From positions 994,001 through 1,058,000 of the forward strand of contig NC_088307.1 of the NCBI RefSeq assembly GCF_032854445.1: a DNA stretch of 64,000 nt, read 5' to 3'. This stretch comes from Liolophura sinensis (lineage: Eukaryota; Mollusca; Polyplacophora; Chitonida; Chitonidae). Within the stretch, counting starts at the first letter, position 1. Each line of letters starts with the position of its first letter. The translations under genes and the position numbers were made by a program. Shown one piece after another: positions 36,935-50,290 of the stretch. The notes beneath the pieces are model-generated. The model saw nothing but the letters and a program-made list of their open reading frames with translations, was not told where the DNA came from and made no database searches.

Positions 36935-37585
36935 ATTCTTTCAGTCAAAACCCCATACACGATGTCTATGAGTTCAGCATTTAACGTAACATGTTTTTGT
37001 GGTTTACTCGAACACCCTGGTTACAATCTTCTTTTGTGACCATCTTTTGTAAATACCCGGTTCTGGAGTATAACAGCCGCAGGTCTTAAGTGGGTTTGTC
37101 AGGTGCATAACAGTGACAGTATGATCGCTGTGTACCGTTCGTGTGGGGTAACTCACCAGTGTTTGCTCTTGGGTCATACCGTCATGCTGAATACCAGTGA
37201 AAAGCCGGAATGATCAGGTTTTGCAAAATGCACACTGAATTTTGTAAGAGCGGAAATTTGGTTCCAAAAATAAAGTAAATATCGCAAGTGACATACACAA
37301 AAAGAACTGCTGAAATTGAAAACCTAATGCATTTATGAAGAAATACAAAACAAATTCAGTATTCGCGTGAAAAGGGAAGTGTTAAAAGACCCCCTTACCT
37401 TATAATGGGACATTTGGGTGAGGAATACATAAATTACAATAATATTTCGTAATACTTTAGATTCCCCTGCTACTAAACAACATTGAGCTTTAAAATGAGA
37501 CATACATAAACAGGCACCGGAGTACAGTCTCTTCTGCGGTGCCTTGTTCTAGAATTTCAACTCCTCCATATTAACATCTATATGT
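36935..37585. other. No feature recognised
   Basis: No gene, RNA or repeat could be supported here on either strand. Confidence 0.5.
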
Positions 37586-37589
37586 TCTA

Positions 37590-37705
37590 TACTAAAATGA
37601 ACTGTACGAAAATGTACTCTACGAAAATGAAATGTACTAAAATGTACTGTACTAAAATGTACTGTACTAAAATGTACTGTACTAAAATGTACTGTACTAA
37701 AATGA
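37590..37705. repeat. Minisatellite, 15-bp unit, about 8 copies
   Basis: The unit is aaaatgtactgtact. The last five copies are perfect. Confidence 0.93.
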
Positions 37706-37791
37706 GCAACAAAAGCTAAATATAAAATCATTACTTCTGAAATTGACCTTATGAGATGTTCTTAACTTTCTCATGTTTATATTTTGCTTTA

Positions 37792-37925
37792 TGCCAGCAG
37801 CGTGCGGATGGTCATGGGTTTGTCCCGGGCTCTGCCAGGTTTCCTCCCACCATATTGCTGGCCGCTGTCGTAAAAGTGAAATATTCTTGAGTACGGCGTA
37901 AACCACCAATCAAATAAATAAATAT
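37792..37925 (+). mobile_element. tRNA-derived SINE, 3' part with A-rich tail
   Basis: It contains gtgcggatggtcatgggttt, ggtttcctcccaccatattg, gaaatattcttgagtacggc and gtaaaccaccaatcaaataa. The tRNA-like head is missing. Confidence 0.88.
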
Positions 37926-38224
37926 ATTTTGTTTCGTGATTCAGGAAGCTGGAAACCGCTCCGGAATAAAACTAAAAAGGCTGGTGTTTTATTCATTTTG
38001 AAACATAACCGAATTGTTGAAAGAGTTTTGCGATTCTAGGTAAACCATGAACGCATCTGGTAACACCGGCATAGCCTACCCGTCAATTAACCAACACTAA
38101 ACTTTTGCTACATTCTAAACATATCTTAAAATGCATTTGCTTATATTTTAAGCATCTTAATTCATGTCTGATGCGCACATGTTCAAATATAATCAAAATC
38201 AAATATAAGCACAAGCCGTTCTCG

Positions 38225-38480
38225 ACAGTGTTCTGTCAAATGGGCACCTACTGTTCTCTACAGTGTTCTGTGAAACTGACAAATACCGTTCATTACAGTG
38301 CACTGTCAAATGGGTACATACAGTGTTCTGAAACTCACAAAAACCGTTCATTACAGTGTACAGTGAAATGTACATTTATCGTTCTCTACAGTGTACTGTA
38401 GAATGGGCACATACGGTTCTCTACAGTGTTCTATGAAATGAGCATTGACCGCTCTTTGCAGTGTTTTGTTAAGTGGACGC
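38225..38480. repeat. Degenerate tandem repeat, about 37-bp unit
   Basis: The words ctctacagtgttctgt, gaaatg and cacataccgttc recur. It grades into the more regular 35-bp array to the right. Confidence 0.8.
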
Positions 38481-39118
38481 ATACCGTTGTTTTAATTGTA
38501 CTGTGGAATGGACACATACCGTTGTTTTGATTGCACTGTAGAAAGGACACTTACAGTTGCTTTGATTGTACTGTAGAATGGACACATACAGTTGTTTTGA
38601 TTGTACTGTAGAATGGGCACATACTGTTGTTTTGATTGTACTGTAAAAAGAACACATACAGTTGTTTGATTGTACTGTAGAATGGACACATACCGTTGTT
38701 TTGATTCTACTGTAGAATGGATAAATACCGTTGTTTTGATTCTACTGTAGATTGGACACATACCGTTGTTTTGATTGTACTGTAAAATGGGCACATACCG
38801 TTGTTTTGATTGTACTGTAGAATGGACACATACCGTTGTTTTGATTGTACTGTAGAATGGGCACATACCGTTGTTTTGATTGTACTGTAAAAAGAACACA
38901 TACAGTTGTTTGATTGTACTGTAAAATGGACACATACCGTTGTTTTGATTCTACTGTAGAATGGACAAATACCGTTGTTTTGATTCTACTGTAGATTGGA
39001 CACATACCGTTGTTTTGATTGTACTGTAGAATGGGTACATACCGTTGTTTTGATTGTACTGTAGAATGGACACATACCGTTGTTTTGATTGTACTGTAGA
39101 ATGGGCACGTACCGTTCT
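38480..39118. repeat. Minisatellite, 35-bp unit, about 18 copies
   Basis: The unit is taccgttgttttgattgtac followed by tgtagaatggacaca. A seven-unit block recurs about 245 bp apart (38645 and 38890), marked by aaaaagaacacatacagttg. Confidence 0.94.
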
Positions 39119-39154
39119 ATACAGTGAACTGTGAAAGTGTACGTAAGTGGAAGT

Positions 39155-39470
39155 ATAGGCATAATCTACATAAGTATAGGTGTGATCTGCATAAGTGTAG
39201 ATATGATCTGCATAAGGAGACATGAGTATAGACATGATCCGCAAAATATGGCCATGATGTACATAAGTGTAGACATTTTCTGCAAAGTATAGGCATGATC
39301 TAAGGAAGCAAAGACATAATCTACAGGCATATAGATATGATCTATAGAAGTATACATATGGTCAACAGAAGAATAGACATGTGCAAAGTATAACAATGAT
39401 TTGCAAAGTATAGTCTAGACATGATCTACAGATGTATAGACATGATCTACAGAAGTATAGACATATTACG
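39155..39470. repeat. Degenerate tandem repeat, about 22-bp unit
   Basis: The unit is close to agtatagacatgatctacag, with variable spacing. Confidence 0.8.
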
Positions 39471-39689
39471 AATATTACATATTACAGACGAACTTCACCG
39501 AGAACTAATAACTGTGTGGTAATTTTTCTTATCATCTTTTCAATGGGGCATTTTCCTAAACTTATACGCTAAACCTTGCTGAACGTCTTGCAATGTTCGT
39601 ACAGAGATATTGACTTTGAGCTAATCCATTATATGCCCTGTATATTACTTTTTATTAATATAAGACTAATATGTGAATTAAATCATTAA

Positions 39690-40150
39690 ATCTTACATTC
39701 AGCGTGCCTCAGGCGAATCTTACATTACAGCTTACATTCAGCGTGCCTCAGGCGAATCTTACATTACATCTTACATTCAGCGTGCCTCAGGCGAATCTTG
39801 CATTAAATCTTACATTCAGCGTGCCTCAGGCGAATCTTACATTACATCTTACATTCAACGTGCCTCAGGCGAATCTTGCATTAAATCTTACATTCAGCGT
39901 GCCTCAGGCGAATCTTACATTACATCTTACATTCAGTGTGCCTCAAGCGAATCTTACATTACATTTTACATTCAGCGTGCCTCAGGCGAATCTTACATTA
40001 CATCTTACATTCAGCGTGCCTCAAGAGAATCTTACATTACATCTTATATTCAGCGTGCCTCAAGCGAATCTTGCATTACATCTTACATTCAGCGTGCCTC
40101 AAGAGAATCTTACATTACATCTTACATTCAGCGTGCCTCAAGCGAATCCT
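39690..40150. repeat. Minisatellite, 39-bp unit, about 12 copies
   Basis: The unit is cttacattcagcgtgcctca followed by ggcgaatcttacattacat. The length is a multiple of three and two plus-strand frames stay open, giving a 153-codon open frame that I regard as an artefact. Confidence 0.94.
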
Positions 40151-40154
40151 ATGC

Positions 40155-41095
40155 CAATGCTCTGATGTATTTTTTTTCTAGCTTAAATTTTAGAGGAATA
40201 TGGCAAATTAGAATGTCATTATGTTTCCAACACGGCCATATTCATATGTATGTATAAGCCCTTCAAGTATGATCTGTTATATTTAGAATAGGAAACTAAT
40301 TTTGGAACAATACATGCCGGTAAAAGTGTTTTTCCCAAAATGTCATTAAACAGTTGACATTTTCTGTGTTTGGTTAACTAGTTATAAATGATTTTTGTGA
40401 CAATGTGTCAGCTTTCACTTTGTATATGTTATAGAAATCAGAACGATTCATGAAAGCCTCTCCCCTTTTTACATGACTTCTTCAACTGTTCACAGCACTT
40501 TCAGTATATCAGTTTGTGACCGCGCAAATCATGACATTTCAAAAATAAGTTGTGTTAATTCTATAAAATGTAGTCCTCATTTAAACGATATCCCATGAAG
40601 AATAAGGTACTCAAGTTAAACAAAATTATTAAAGCACAGTTTGATTTAAAGCACTGACAAGTCTGGTTGTATACATATGACATGTGCATTCATTGTGAAT
40701 AATGAAAGTGACATTTATTAACATTTGTGAGAGTTTGAGGTAAAATGATACGCAAAAATGTGTACAAGGTCGAGATTGAACTTCAAACTACAGCAATCAA
40801 TGGGAGGTTCGTACTGCGCCTTGATCAAGGTGAAATCCTAGAGTGGTTACATTTGCTACATATAACAGGCTTACCCCGCGCAGTTAACCTGCATATAGGT
40901 CAGTAAGACACTCATTGTAAGTAAATTAGATGAGAAATGAAGGAAACCAGATGAGAACTAATCTATAGCTGCTGAATGACATAACACTTCGGTCTGCCGC
41001 TTACCTGTGAGAAATGGGAGCTAAGAATTCATCAGATCACGCAAATATGGCGCCAAGTAACCTATACATACTTACACATTTTCTTTCCACCAGAC
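40155..41095. other. No feature recognised
   Basis: This is AT-rich sequence without convincing genes or repeats. Confidence 0.5.
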
Positions 41096-41098
<3 letters not shown>

Positions 41099-41163
<65 letters not shown>

Positions 41164-41165
41164 CA

Positions 41166-41218
<53 letters not shown>

Positions 41219-41231
41219 ATATATATATTAT

Positions 41232-41276
<45 letters not shown>
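41099..41276. repeat. (AT)n microsatellite, about 178 bp
   Basis: It consists almost entirely of alternating ta with a few interruptions (ataatata, tacatacata). It can fold on itself and is a likely source of assembly length error. Confidence 0.97.
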
Positions 41277-41279
<3 letters not shown>

Positions 41280-41569
41280 TTTCTATACAGGTGTATTTAA
41301 AAGGCACAATAACTATAGCCAGTATCTGCTAACTGCATGTCAACACTACCCAAACCCGACCAACGGCTGTAAACAAATTTGCAGTCTTGCTCTCGAAAGA
41401 AAGGTGAAAGACCTGTGGTTCGTTCCACTGAATTCCGCTGTCAAGCTGTTTTTCGAACACTTGAAAGCGCTTTCTAAGGACCCCTTTGGAAAAGTGACAA
41501 CATATAGTGTGCGAGCTAAGAGCCAATTGGATAAGTCACAAACATTCAGTGTTGCGAGCTAAGAGCCAT

Positions 41570-42860
41570 TTGGCGTTTCCTTTAACATGTATTCTAATAT
41601 ATCTACACTTTGAAATGTAAGAGTTGGAGCAAAAATTGGAGCACAATAAAGAAGCAAACTAGATATGTTTGATATGCTCATCTGGTCCTAAATAACCACC
41701 ACACAAGTGTTATTCTAAATATCGTGTTCTCAGTGAAAAAAAAAATCGAAAAAATATTGAAGCCCATATTTAAAGCCCTTCATTCTTTCAACTGAACTTT
41801 ACAATAAGTTCTGGTTTCTCCCCCTCTAGTTATGTCCGTGGCGGAGAAGCTAGAGAAAAGCATTTATAATGCTAGGTTAACACTCTTTAATACTAAAGAG
41901 AATTTGCCAATTTAACAAAATCTGATGCCAAAATCAACACTTTTAGCTTGTGTTCCCCATAACAAGTGTTAGGAAACTGCTAGAATTTGGTTGGAACTTG
42001 CAACCTCAATTGTCAGTTTTGATGGGCTGTGACTGAAACAAGGCGAATAAATCTAGAACCACGTTCCTCTACGAGTAAGTACTACGTTAAACCCTAATCC
42101 CTCACTCACTTACTCCTCTACACCTAACTTAAGAGATAACGTTTCACAAGGTCACGGTTAAACCAAACACAAAGTCAAAAGCCATTTTAGGTGTGGAGGT
42201 ATTCGTAAAAAAGGACACAGAAGATAACGTTAAATATTCATTCATTCACATGAAATTCTACAAAAATATCCATGTAAATTACGTCTGATAACGTGTCAGA
42301 AAAATAGGAAAGCCTGTAGATAAAGTTTAGTGAATTTGCGTAGACAACACCTTTGCTTTGTACAATGCCCTGGAAATTGTCACACGGGAATGTCTCTATT
42401 CTGTATGAATTAGCGAGTTTTGATGAACAATATTTTCTTTATATGATCACTTATTTCGACATACATACTATTACTGAGACAGAGGAAACGTATGATGTTA
42501 CTGGATAGCTATTAAATCCATTGATCTGTCTCTAGCACAAGAGTGACGCTAACCGTGTTACAACGCACGTATCTCTAAACCCGATTCTGTTTTGCAATTT
42601 TCAAAATGGTTAACTGTTTTATTTGCAAAGTAAGATAGGACTGGGCATGGTAATTTCTTATAACTTGTAGAATAATGACTAAAATATGTCATAATATATA
42701 ATAGCAAATTATAATTGTATACCCAGTTAAGATTTTCGTAATACCATTAAGTGTGATCACAAACGAAATAAAAAACACAAATAAAAAAAGAGACAGTGTT
42801 TGCCCTTGCATCCCTGTGTAGGTGGGTCTGTGTGTAATCGGCACGTTTTCTCTGTGAAAA
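41570..42860. other. No feature recognised
   Basis: No gene, RNA or tandem repeat could be supported. Confidence 0.5.
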
Positions 42861-42867
42861 GTAAAAC

Positions 42868-42985
42868 AATAAAGCCCGGGGGAAACCCACGACCATCCGC
42901 AGGCTGCTGCCAGACCTTCCCAGTTACCCCCGGAGAGGAAGCCAGCATGAGCTGGACTTGAACTCCCAGCGACCGCAGTGGTTAG
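42868..42985 (-). mobile_element. tRNA-derived SINE, middle fragment
   Basis: It contains cccgggggaaacccacgacc, gaggaagccagcatgagctg and acttgaactcccagcgaccg. Both ends are missing. Confidence 0.85.
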
Positions 42986-43330
42986 AGGAATTGCATTTAA
43001 TAGGACGAAAGCAAAAATCTAACATACAAACAGAAACAGTTCAAAGGGTTTTATCTTGCTTTACCAGACGGAGAGCTTACCTGACACTTTTCGTTTCGTC
43101 TTACAGATATAAAGATCCACATCAATTCTTAACAACGTTCCTCTTTTATTAATAACCAAGGCGCAGTTGCTGTCGTTATCAGCACCCAGCTGTGACCCGG
43201 TCTCAGTCTCCCGACCACTAGTGTGCTCGAGCATGGTGTGGTCATTTCTCGGTCAACAGCCTCGAAAAGGTCAGTTCCTCTTCTAGACGCAACAATACCT
43301 TCACGGTCTAATTCCACGGCAAATATTAGA

Positions 43331-44550
43331 AGACACTTGGATGAGTATATAGTGTGTAACAGGTGTAAGAACTGCCCTCTAACCAGGGGATCTATTGTAC
43401 CAAAACATATCCTATTTTTTGTCCGTATTGAAAAAGCTGGAAATGTACTAAGGTTCTGTTTTTATCGTGATAAATACTATCTTTGTACATTCTGAGAAAA
43501 CAAATGGTAGTATAAAAAAAGAGGTTCTCTTATGCCATAACAAATCACGTCTTAGTCCATATGGAATAATTGTCACTGTATAAACGACACTTTTGGAAGG
43601 GGTCGGTATGGCCACTACAACTGTAAAGGTCAATTCCCGAAAGCCAGAGGATGGGTCAGGATATTTCTGCCACTGGTACACAATAAAGACGTGCTCTCGA
43701 CCCATTGACATTCTTAACACCAATTTGTAAGAGGTCACACATGGCTGCCTTCACGATGGCTGAACAGATAAAAGTTCGCATATGGTGGCCATGTGGAAAG
43801 GCTCGCTAGACGCTTGTATGCGTCAGGTACGCACCTAGGAAGTCTATATTCACAACGCACAACTATTTTTAAATGTTTTCAATAAAAAAATGTTTTTGTG
43901 TCAGTGATTACTACCTTACTACTACCCTTTACTTATGTCTATTCAAACATACTTAGGCGTGTTTCACTGATTTGGGAACGCGCCCTGTATATCTACATAC
44001 ACATAATGCCCCTCCATCCCACCCCATAACTCCAACCCGTCTTCCGCACTTACACAGCTCTCCGTACCCACTCTCCAAGTGTATCAAAAAAAAAAAATAG
44101 TGAGACGCACGAGAGAATGTGCTTTACGTAGTTTTATCCCGATTATGTTTTAATTTTTATAATTAATTAAATAGTAAGAATATATCTGGAAACAGGATAT
44201 TTCAATACATAAAGTTAAACAACCAGCTAATATTTAGGGTACAATATCGCGATTATCGGGTGCATCTATCACAAAGACGTCACTCAGTAATTTGTCTGTT
44301 AATCTCCTGTCCTGATAGGCACCATACAATAACGATGGGATGGATACGTTAACAAATAGTATGCCTGTTATTAAAATGGTGAGTTTCTAATAACTGTAGC
44401 CAAAGCATATGTTTTGCTGAAATAAAACACACCATTGCACATTGAGCATTAGCGTCGAATTCTGACAAGATGCCTCTTTCATATGTATTTTTTTCTGTTA
44501 CAATTTCTTCGTGAGCTGTCCAGCCCATCCTTAGTTGGTTCATATCACTA
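43331..44550. other. No feature recognised
   Basis: No gene, RNA or repeat could be supported on either strand. Confidence 0.5.
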
Positions 44551-44559
44551 AGCATACGG

Positions 44560-44715
44560 CTTACGAAAGCGCGAGTTCAATTCCATCTCTCAAAACGCGG
44601 CCGTTTTTCTACGTATGGGAGTTTTGACAGTTACCTTACGAAGTAAAGTGGTGCTCCTAGGGCTTCAAGCGCCGCCCTAACGTCAGACAAGTGAAATATT
44701 CTTTTAGTGCTTTTT
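44560..44715 (+). mobile_element. Possible SINE remnant
   Basis: The B-box-like gcgagttcaattccatctct is followed by a GC-richer body (gcttcaagcgccgccctaac) and gtgaaatattcttttagtg, which resembles the tail of the main SINE family. The left half is not recognisable. Confidence 0.4.
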
Positions 44716-45449
44716 GAACTTTAAGATATCTGTAAAACAAACAAGAATGTGCGGATACAATAGGCTGTTACAAGAACTATATACTTACAGGCCTAAATGA
44801 AAGCTAGCCGATGTCTTGTTAACGTTTGAAAACTTTTGTAAATGATCTGCTGAAATTCTCACGAAATAAAAAAAAATCACAGGATAGTGTACTGCACGCA
44901 TTAGATATTTTAAATAAAATACAAAGTAAACAAATGATAAGAAAGTATCCCTGGAATATACATATGTAATAAAGTGCAAGTATTCGCATGCAAGTAATAT
45001 ATTTAAACACGTTTCATAAGAAATACATTTGATTACCGATTACCGCCGAAAAGCTTTTCTATTGGGTTAATAACAAGGGTAAATACAGAATTATGTGAAC
45101 TCTTTTAGGAATGGCGTTGGTGTCTTCATGTTTGTGATTTGTTTACCAGAGTCACTCTTATAGTCATTACGCTTCGCTTGTTTGAAATATCATACATATT
45201 CTTCCATTATCTTTTAATTATGGTTTTGTTCTCGTTTTGCACATTTTCATTTACCTATGCCCAGCCTTGGATTTACCGTTAATTAGATATTATAAAAGAC
45301 ATGTTTATTCGGAGCCACCTGATCTTCCCTCTTTTCTATGCAACACAGAAAACCCAAATTTTGAAATAAGCCCAAAATTTCCCAAAGTTTTCAAAGCCAG
45401 CAAAAATTATAAACTTACCAGATTACGCTAAAGGTATAGTCCTAATGAG

Positions 45450-45640
45450 CTGAATATGAACTCGGTAATCTTCTTGGCTTTGGTAGGCCGGTAGTCTCAC
45501 GGTATCGGTATAATTCGTAATGAACTCGGTAATCTTCTTGGCTTTAGTAGGCCGGTAATCTCACGGTATCGGTATAATTCGTAATGAACTTGGTAGTCTT
45601 TCTTCCTCGGTAAGCAGGTAATTTCAGGGTATGTTACCTT
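45450..45640. repeat. Tandem repeat, 64-bp unit, about 2.5 copies
   Basis: The words gaactcggtaatcttcttgg, taggccggtagtctcacggt and atcggtataattcgtaat recur at 64-bp steps (45458, 45522, 45586) and decay towards 45720. Confidence 0.85.
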
Positions 45641-45719
45641 GTGAATTTACTGGTATTTCTGTCTTCTGTTATCAGGTGATTTCACGGTACCTATCGCTGA
45701 AGACGTATTTTGAGTCTTC

Positions 45720-47735
45720 TGCTTTCATGTAAGTTACCGGTATGCTTCCGTAAGAAGTTGTGATTGTCTACTATCGATGGCGAAATGAGCCTAGATTCAA
45801 GGATAGGATGAGACTGGCCTAGCCCAGGTGATATCACGGGTATGTCACGCTGGTATACAGGTGTGTTCAGTGAGGTACTGCTACGTACCTGTATCTGTTT
45901 ATAATCAGCTGTCTTTAGCCAATGAAATACTGGAACATCAATAACTAAGGTAACCAGCCGTGAACACCTTCACCTTCGTCCGCATCCGTTATGATTTAAA
46001 ACTTTCATACAAACTGTTGACAAAAGCAAACATTTTTTTTTGACAAGAATTATTTCCCCATACGTCATGGAAATGTTTGAAATACCATAACAAAGGCAGC
46101 AATTTGTAGTCCACTAGGCAAAACGGGCTGTAGCGCTGAATACGGTCTTTGGTTATCTTGAGTAGTGAAGAGGCCATGTGTGCCTTTGTGTCCCGTACCA
46201 CATCCGCTGATACAAGTAGCTGCCTTATAACCGCTGACAGCCTGGAGGTGTACAGGACTGTGCGTAAAAAAAGATGATGGCCGTCGGGAGTTATATATGC
46301 ACACGAACTAGGCAGAATGTGGTAAAGTGTAACATGAAGGTGATAGCGTGTGCATGTAAGCTGTTGATAAAATGCAGCTTAGACGCCCGTGATGTAATAA
46401 AACAATATAATGGAACAATTATTACACTACGGGTAGCACTTCATATCCGTAGTGTAATATTATTATAACATTACTATAGGGTATTGAAGAACGGAAAGGT
46501 AGACAACCTCGTTACAGGTACGCTGCCGCCATAGACACATTCTAGCTAAGCATTGTCACTATGAGAGTATAACTTGTCACTGAATACAACAAGTCTTTAA
46601 ACAAATTTGTCTACAAAACAAAAATTGTTACATGGGAATAAAATGAAAAGTAGTGGTTGATCTAGCTTCCGGTTACATGGCCTTCAAACATGAGGCATAT
46701 CGCACTAGCATTGTAGAAAAATAAAAAATTAATTAAAAATTAAACCAGATTGGAGTTTAGGAGACCAAGTAACAACTAACTTTATACATGTATTTTTTTT
46801 TCTTTACTTGAGTCCACCTGACCTATGGCGAGCGTTAACAGTTTTCATTAGAACTCAACGCTCTTAGCTGCTGGTATGTAACAAAATACCATCCGCTTGA
46901 TCTGTGCCGTGGCTCTTGTAAAGAAGATTGTAACAGGTATGTGCCACCTAACAATTTGGCGGAAAATGTGAGTCATACCGGAATTACATTTGTTTACAGT
47001 TGCATAGCACTTTTGCTTTTGTGTACATACCAGGAGTTTGGTTTAGTATTGACGAACAGTTTTGGGGGAAATCAGTTAAAAGGTGGGTATTGTTTATCGC
47101 CCGAACAAGACCAATATTGTTCCGGGCTTTGGCAATCTAATGAACTTCATTTTGGGATTATTTAATAATTTAGTTTTTAAAACCCATTAAAACTATCTTT
47201 AGGATGGCAGAGGGTAAATATGACAGGTCTAGGCCAGTCGTTGGCGATGCTTATGACTTAAACGCTTTGATACACCGTGTATAGTTTTCATCCCAGACAA
47301 AGAATTTTCGGTATCCCTAAGCTACCACCGTTTTGGGTGGCTTTGATGGGTGATAAGCGGTCCTCAATGTCTGCACGGTTCTCCAGGAAGCCTTACATGA
47401 AGTTCTACTGGCATCACGTGCTGCCTACCAATATAACATACACAATATATGCGCATGCAAAAGTAAATCAGTTAGCCTACTTACCAATGATCGAGACCGG
47501 TAATTTAGACGTTAAGCTTAAAATATTCTTCTTTTAATATCATCTCAATGTAATAGTGTGAAATCAGCTTACTTCTATCTCATGTATACAACTGGAAACT
47601 TTGTCCCGCTTAGAAACGTTCAGATAACCTCTAACCCAAAACTGCCAAATTACGCTAAAATTTATTATTGAAAACTTTTGACAGATTCTCTTTTCATGAT
47701 TCCGTCAAAATTTCTTACTTTAGATACCTCCTTAG
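45720..47735. other. No gene recognised; one small perfect hairpin
   Basis: Only short unconvincing open frames are present. A perfect 12-bp stem (attacactacgg / ccgtagtgtaat) with a 14-base loop lies at 46421-46458. Its role is unknown. Confidence 0.5.
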
Positions 47736-47737
47736 TT

Positions 47738-47898
47738 CTTTTGTTTATTTATTTATTTATTTATTTATTTATATGTTTGAGTACAATTTTGCGCCGAACT
47801 CAGGAATACTTTACTTATTCGATGAGGGCAAGCATTCTGTTGGGAGAAAACCGTGCCTGGGGAAAACCCACGAGCATCCACAAGTTGCTGGAGGTTAG
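47738..47898 (-). mobile_element. tRNA-derived SINE, 5'-truncated
   Basis: A tttatttatttatttattta run is followed by ttgcgccgaactcaggaata and a diverged body ending at ccacaagttgctggagg. Confidence 0.8.
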
Positions 47899-48384
47899 TT
47901 CTTTGTGTTGAACGTTGAACTGGTCTTGCGGTTATTGACGAATATGAAATATATGAAATATAATATAATTAAGGCGTACAGCGAAACTTTCGACACTTAG
48001 ATTCCTTGAGGGCAAAGCCAGTGGTTTATAAGACATTGTGACGAACAATATTACTTCTTCACGTCTGTATATAGCAGCTGCTTGTAAAACCCAGCAGCGT
48101 GGCGGGGAACCCTCTGTATGAAATAAATCCAGGCTTTATGTACATATGTATCGATACAGTATCCCATCCATAGTTTAAAAGGTGTAGCTTTTAATTTGCC
48201 TAACCCAGATATCAGATTTCAAGGCAAGTAATAAAGCCGACATCGTGAAAATCGGAATGGCCGCAACGTTATCTGTTTAATCTGGTAAATTCTCAGCTTT
48301 TAGCAATAAGACGCGAGTTATTTCGGTAAAGAAGAAAGCGCCTGTTTCACTTTGACGTCACCCTGCTAACTGTATTTCCAATTT

Positions 48385-48475
48385 CTCTATTAAATATGGC
48401 GTATCCCATTACCTCTATTAAATATGGCGTATGCCATGACCTCTATTAAATATGGCGTATCCCATGATCCCGAAA
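48385..48475. repeat. Tandem repeat, 30-bp unit, three copies
   Basis: The unit contains cctctattaaatatggcgta followed by tcccatgac. Confidence 0.9.
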
Positions 48476-48479
48476 GGAT

Positions 48480-49005
48480 TCTAAATTAAAGGGTGATTTT
48501 TAAAGTTTCCATTCAGAGAGATCCGAAAACAATTGCTGTGGTATTTAGGTCTGTTTTGTCCTCTTTCTAAGTGACCAATGTTAAATTATTTCTTTAGCTT
48601 TTTTTCTGAAGTTTATTTTTAATACTCCGCTATATTTGTGAGGCACAAAAAAGGAATCTGTGTCAGAATATTATTTCAGTGTAGCCGAAAAAACGTGGCG
48701 TAACGGAGGAAATGAGATATGGAGACTTTGTTGAATGTATGAATGAAGAAAACTTGGCTTATGCCCTCTAGGTGGTGATATGGACGTGACAGTTATGTGT
48801 ATGTCCCCGGTGGGAGTATCGTTTCTAGAACAGAACCGTAATGTCATCACACATGGATCATACGTAACGACCCTCAAACGTTCCAGGAGTTGACAATGAA
48901 GGTCAACTACATTACCCATTTGGCTGAGAATAACTGCAACTAGACGGCCTTGACCAGTGTATGTTTGTTCACTCTGGGCCAGCTTGTATAAACTGGATTA
49001 AGACT
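48480..49005. other. No feature recognised
   Basis: Nothing could be supported here. Confidence 0.5.
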
Positions 49006-49007
49006 TA

Positions 49008-49183
49008 TTTATTTATTTATTTATTTGATTGGGGCTTTACGCCGTACTCAAGAATATTTCACTTATACGACGGCGGCCAGCATTATGGTGGGAGGAAACC
49101 GGGCACAGCCCGGGGGAAACCCACGACCATCCGCAGGTTGCTGGCAGACCTTCCCACGTACGGCCGGAGAGGAAGCCAGCATG
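49008..49183 (-). mobile_element. tRNA-derived SINE, 5'-truncated, well preserved
   Basis: A tatttatttatttatttatt tail leads into gccgtactcaagaatatttc, gcccgggggaaacccacgac and cccacgtacggccggagagg, ending at agccagcatg. High identity to the other copies suggests a recent insertion. Confidence 0.9.
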
Positions 49184-49189
49184 GGATTA

Positions 49190-50020
49190 AAACTTAATAC
49201 ATTATATTAAATATGAATTATATGATTATCATCTCTCTTTCTGTACGAACCACTTTTACATATACATAAAAACTTCACACTGGAGACAAATCTTGTTAAA
49301 GCGAATGTGTACGTGAACAAGTATATCTGAGTCAACAAGTCTCACTCCCAAGAGGGTTTTCAGCAGTGATATCAGTTTTCATTGTGAAAGGTTTTTCACA
49401 TATACATGATGACACTTAATGGCGTATAAGCAGAGCAGCTTTTCGTTCTAGAGAGACACATAGAAACACGACAGTAAGTTCAGCAACAGATAAAAATTCA
49501 TGCTCTGTTTGGACCAAGTCTTAGTATTATGTTCTCATTTTCTGTCCTGCCTTTGGTGAATATTTATAAAATTCAGGGACATATGCAGGGAGATAAGATA
49601 TGTGAATGATACCGAAGTAAAGATTTAGAAATAAATGTAGACATACTTCGACATATGGTGTGTTTTGTGAGTAGACAATCGAGAGTGTTGTGTAAGCCAG
49701 TCTTCATATGTCACGCACGCTCGAATAGCATTCTGTGAACACGAGGGTGAACAACGGATTAGAATAATAAACAAAAAATTGAAATCAAATGTGGAGTCTT
49801 CTCGGTATAAGTGATGAATCATTTTACCACCAGATAAACCCATACATAAACCTGTTCATGTATAAACCCATACATATGCCTATTCATACTGTTCAATCTA
49901 CACACACTGGATCTAAAATATGTTAATTTTTTTATGCGAAATGAAAATAAAGTAAAATGGACTAAAAGATGAGTGTGGGAGCGGAACGTGGTCTAGTATG
50001 TTATGTTTATGTGTATGCTT
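49190..50020. other. No feature recognised
   Basis: This is AT-rich sequence with no convincing open frame or repeat. Confidence 0.5.
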
Positions 50021-50022
50021 GG

Positions 50023-50290
50023 TATGCTTTACGTCGTAAAATTCTTCAGTCGTATGACGACGAAGAGCTTGCGGCAGGGCGAGTCCATGCCGCCAAAGTG
50101 CTGCCGCCACTTAGGTATCATGCCGAAGACACCAGGCATGACACCCCTTCCAATCAAACCATACTGACACCGGGTCAATCAGTCCTGTTTCCTTGCTCTG
50201 ATCCCTCAGTGCTGAACGCCAAGCGATGCAGCAAAAGTCTTCAGTATGACCTGATCGGGGTTTGATCCCAAGTCGTTCTAACCGTAAGAC
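50023..50290 (-). mobile_element. Second SINE family, copy 2
   Basis: Shared words with the copies at 16082 and 58493 are gcgagtccatgccgcc, gccgaagacaccaggc, actgacaccgggtcaatcag and tgctgaacgccaagcgatgc. The right end (gtttgatcccaagtcgttct, aaccgtaag) is the reverse complement of a tRNA-like head. Confidence 0.7.

Noticed and set aside
39704-40165. 153-codon open frame
   Set aside because: It is fully explained by twelve 39-bp repeat units; a second overlapping frame is equally open.
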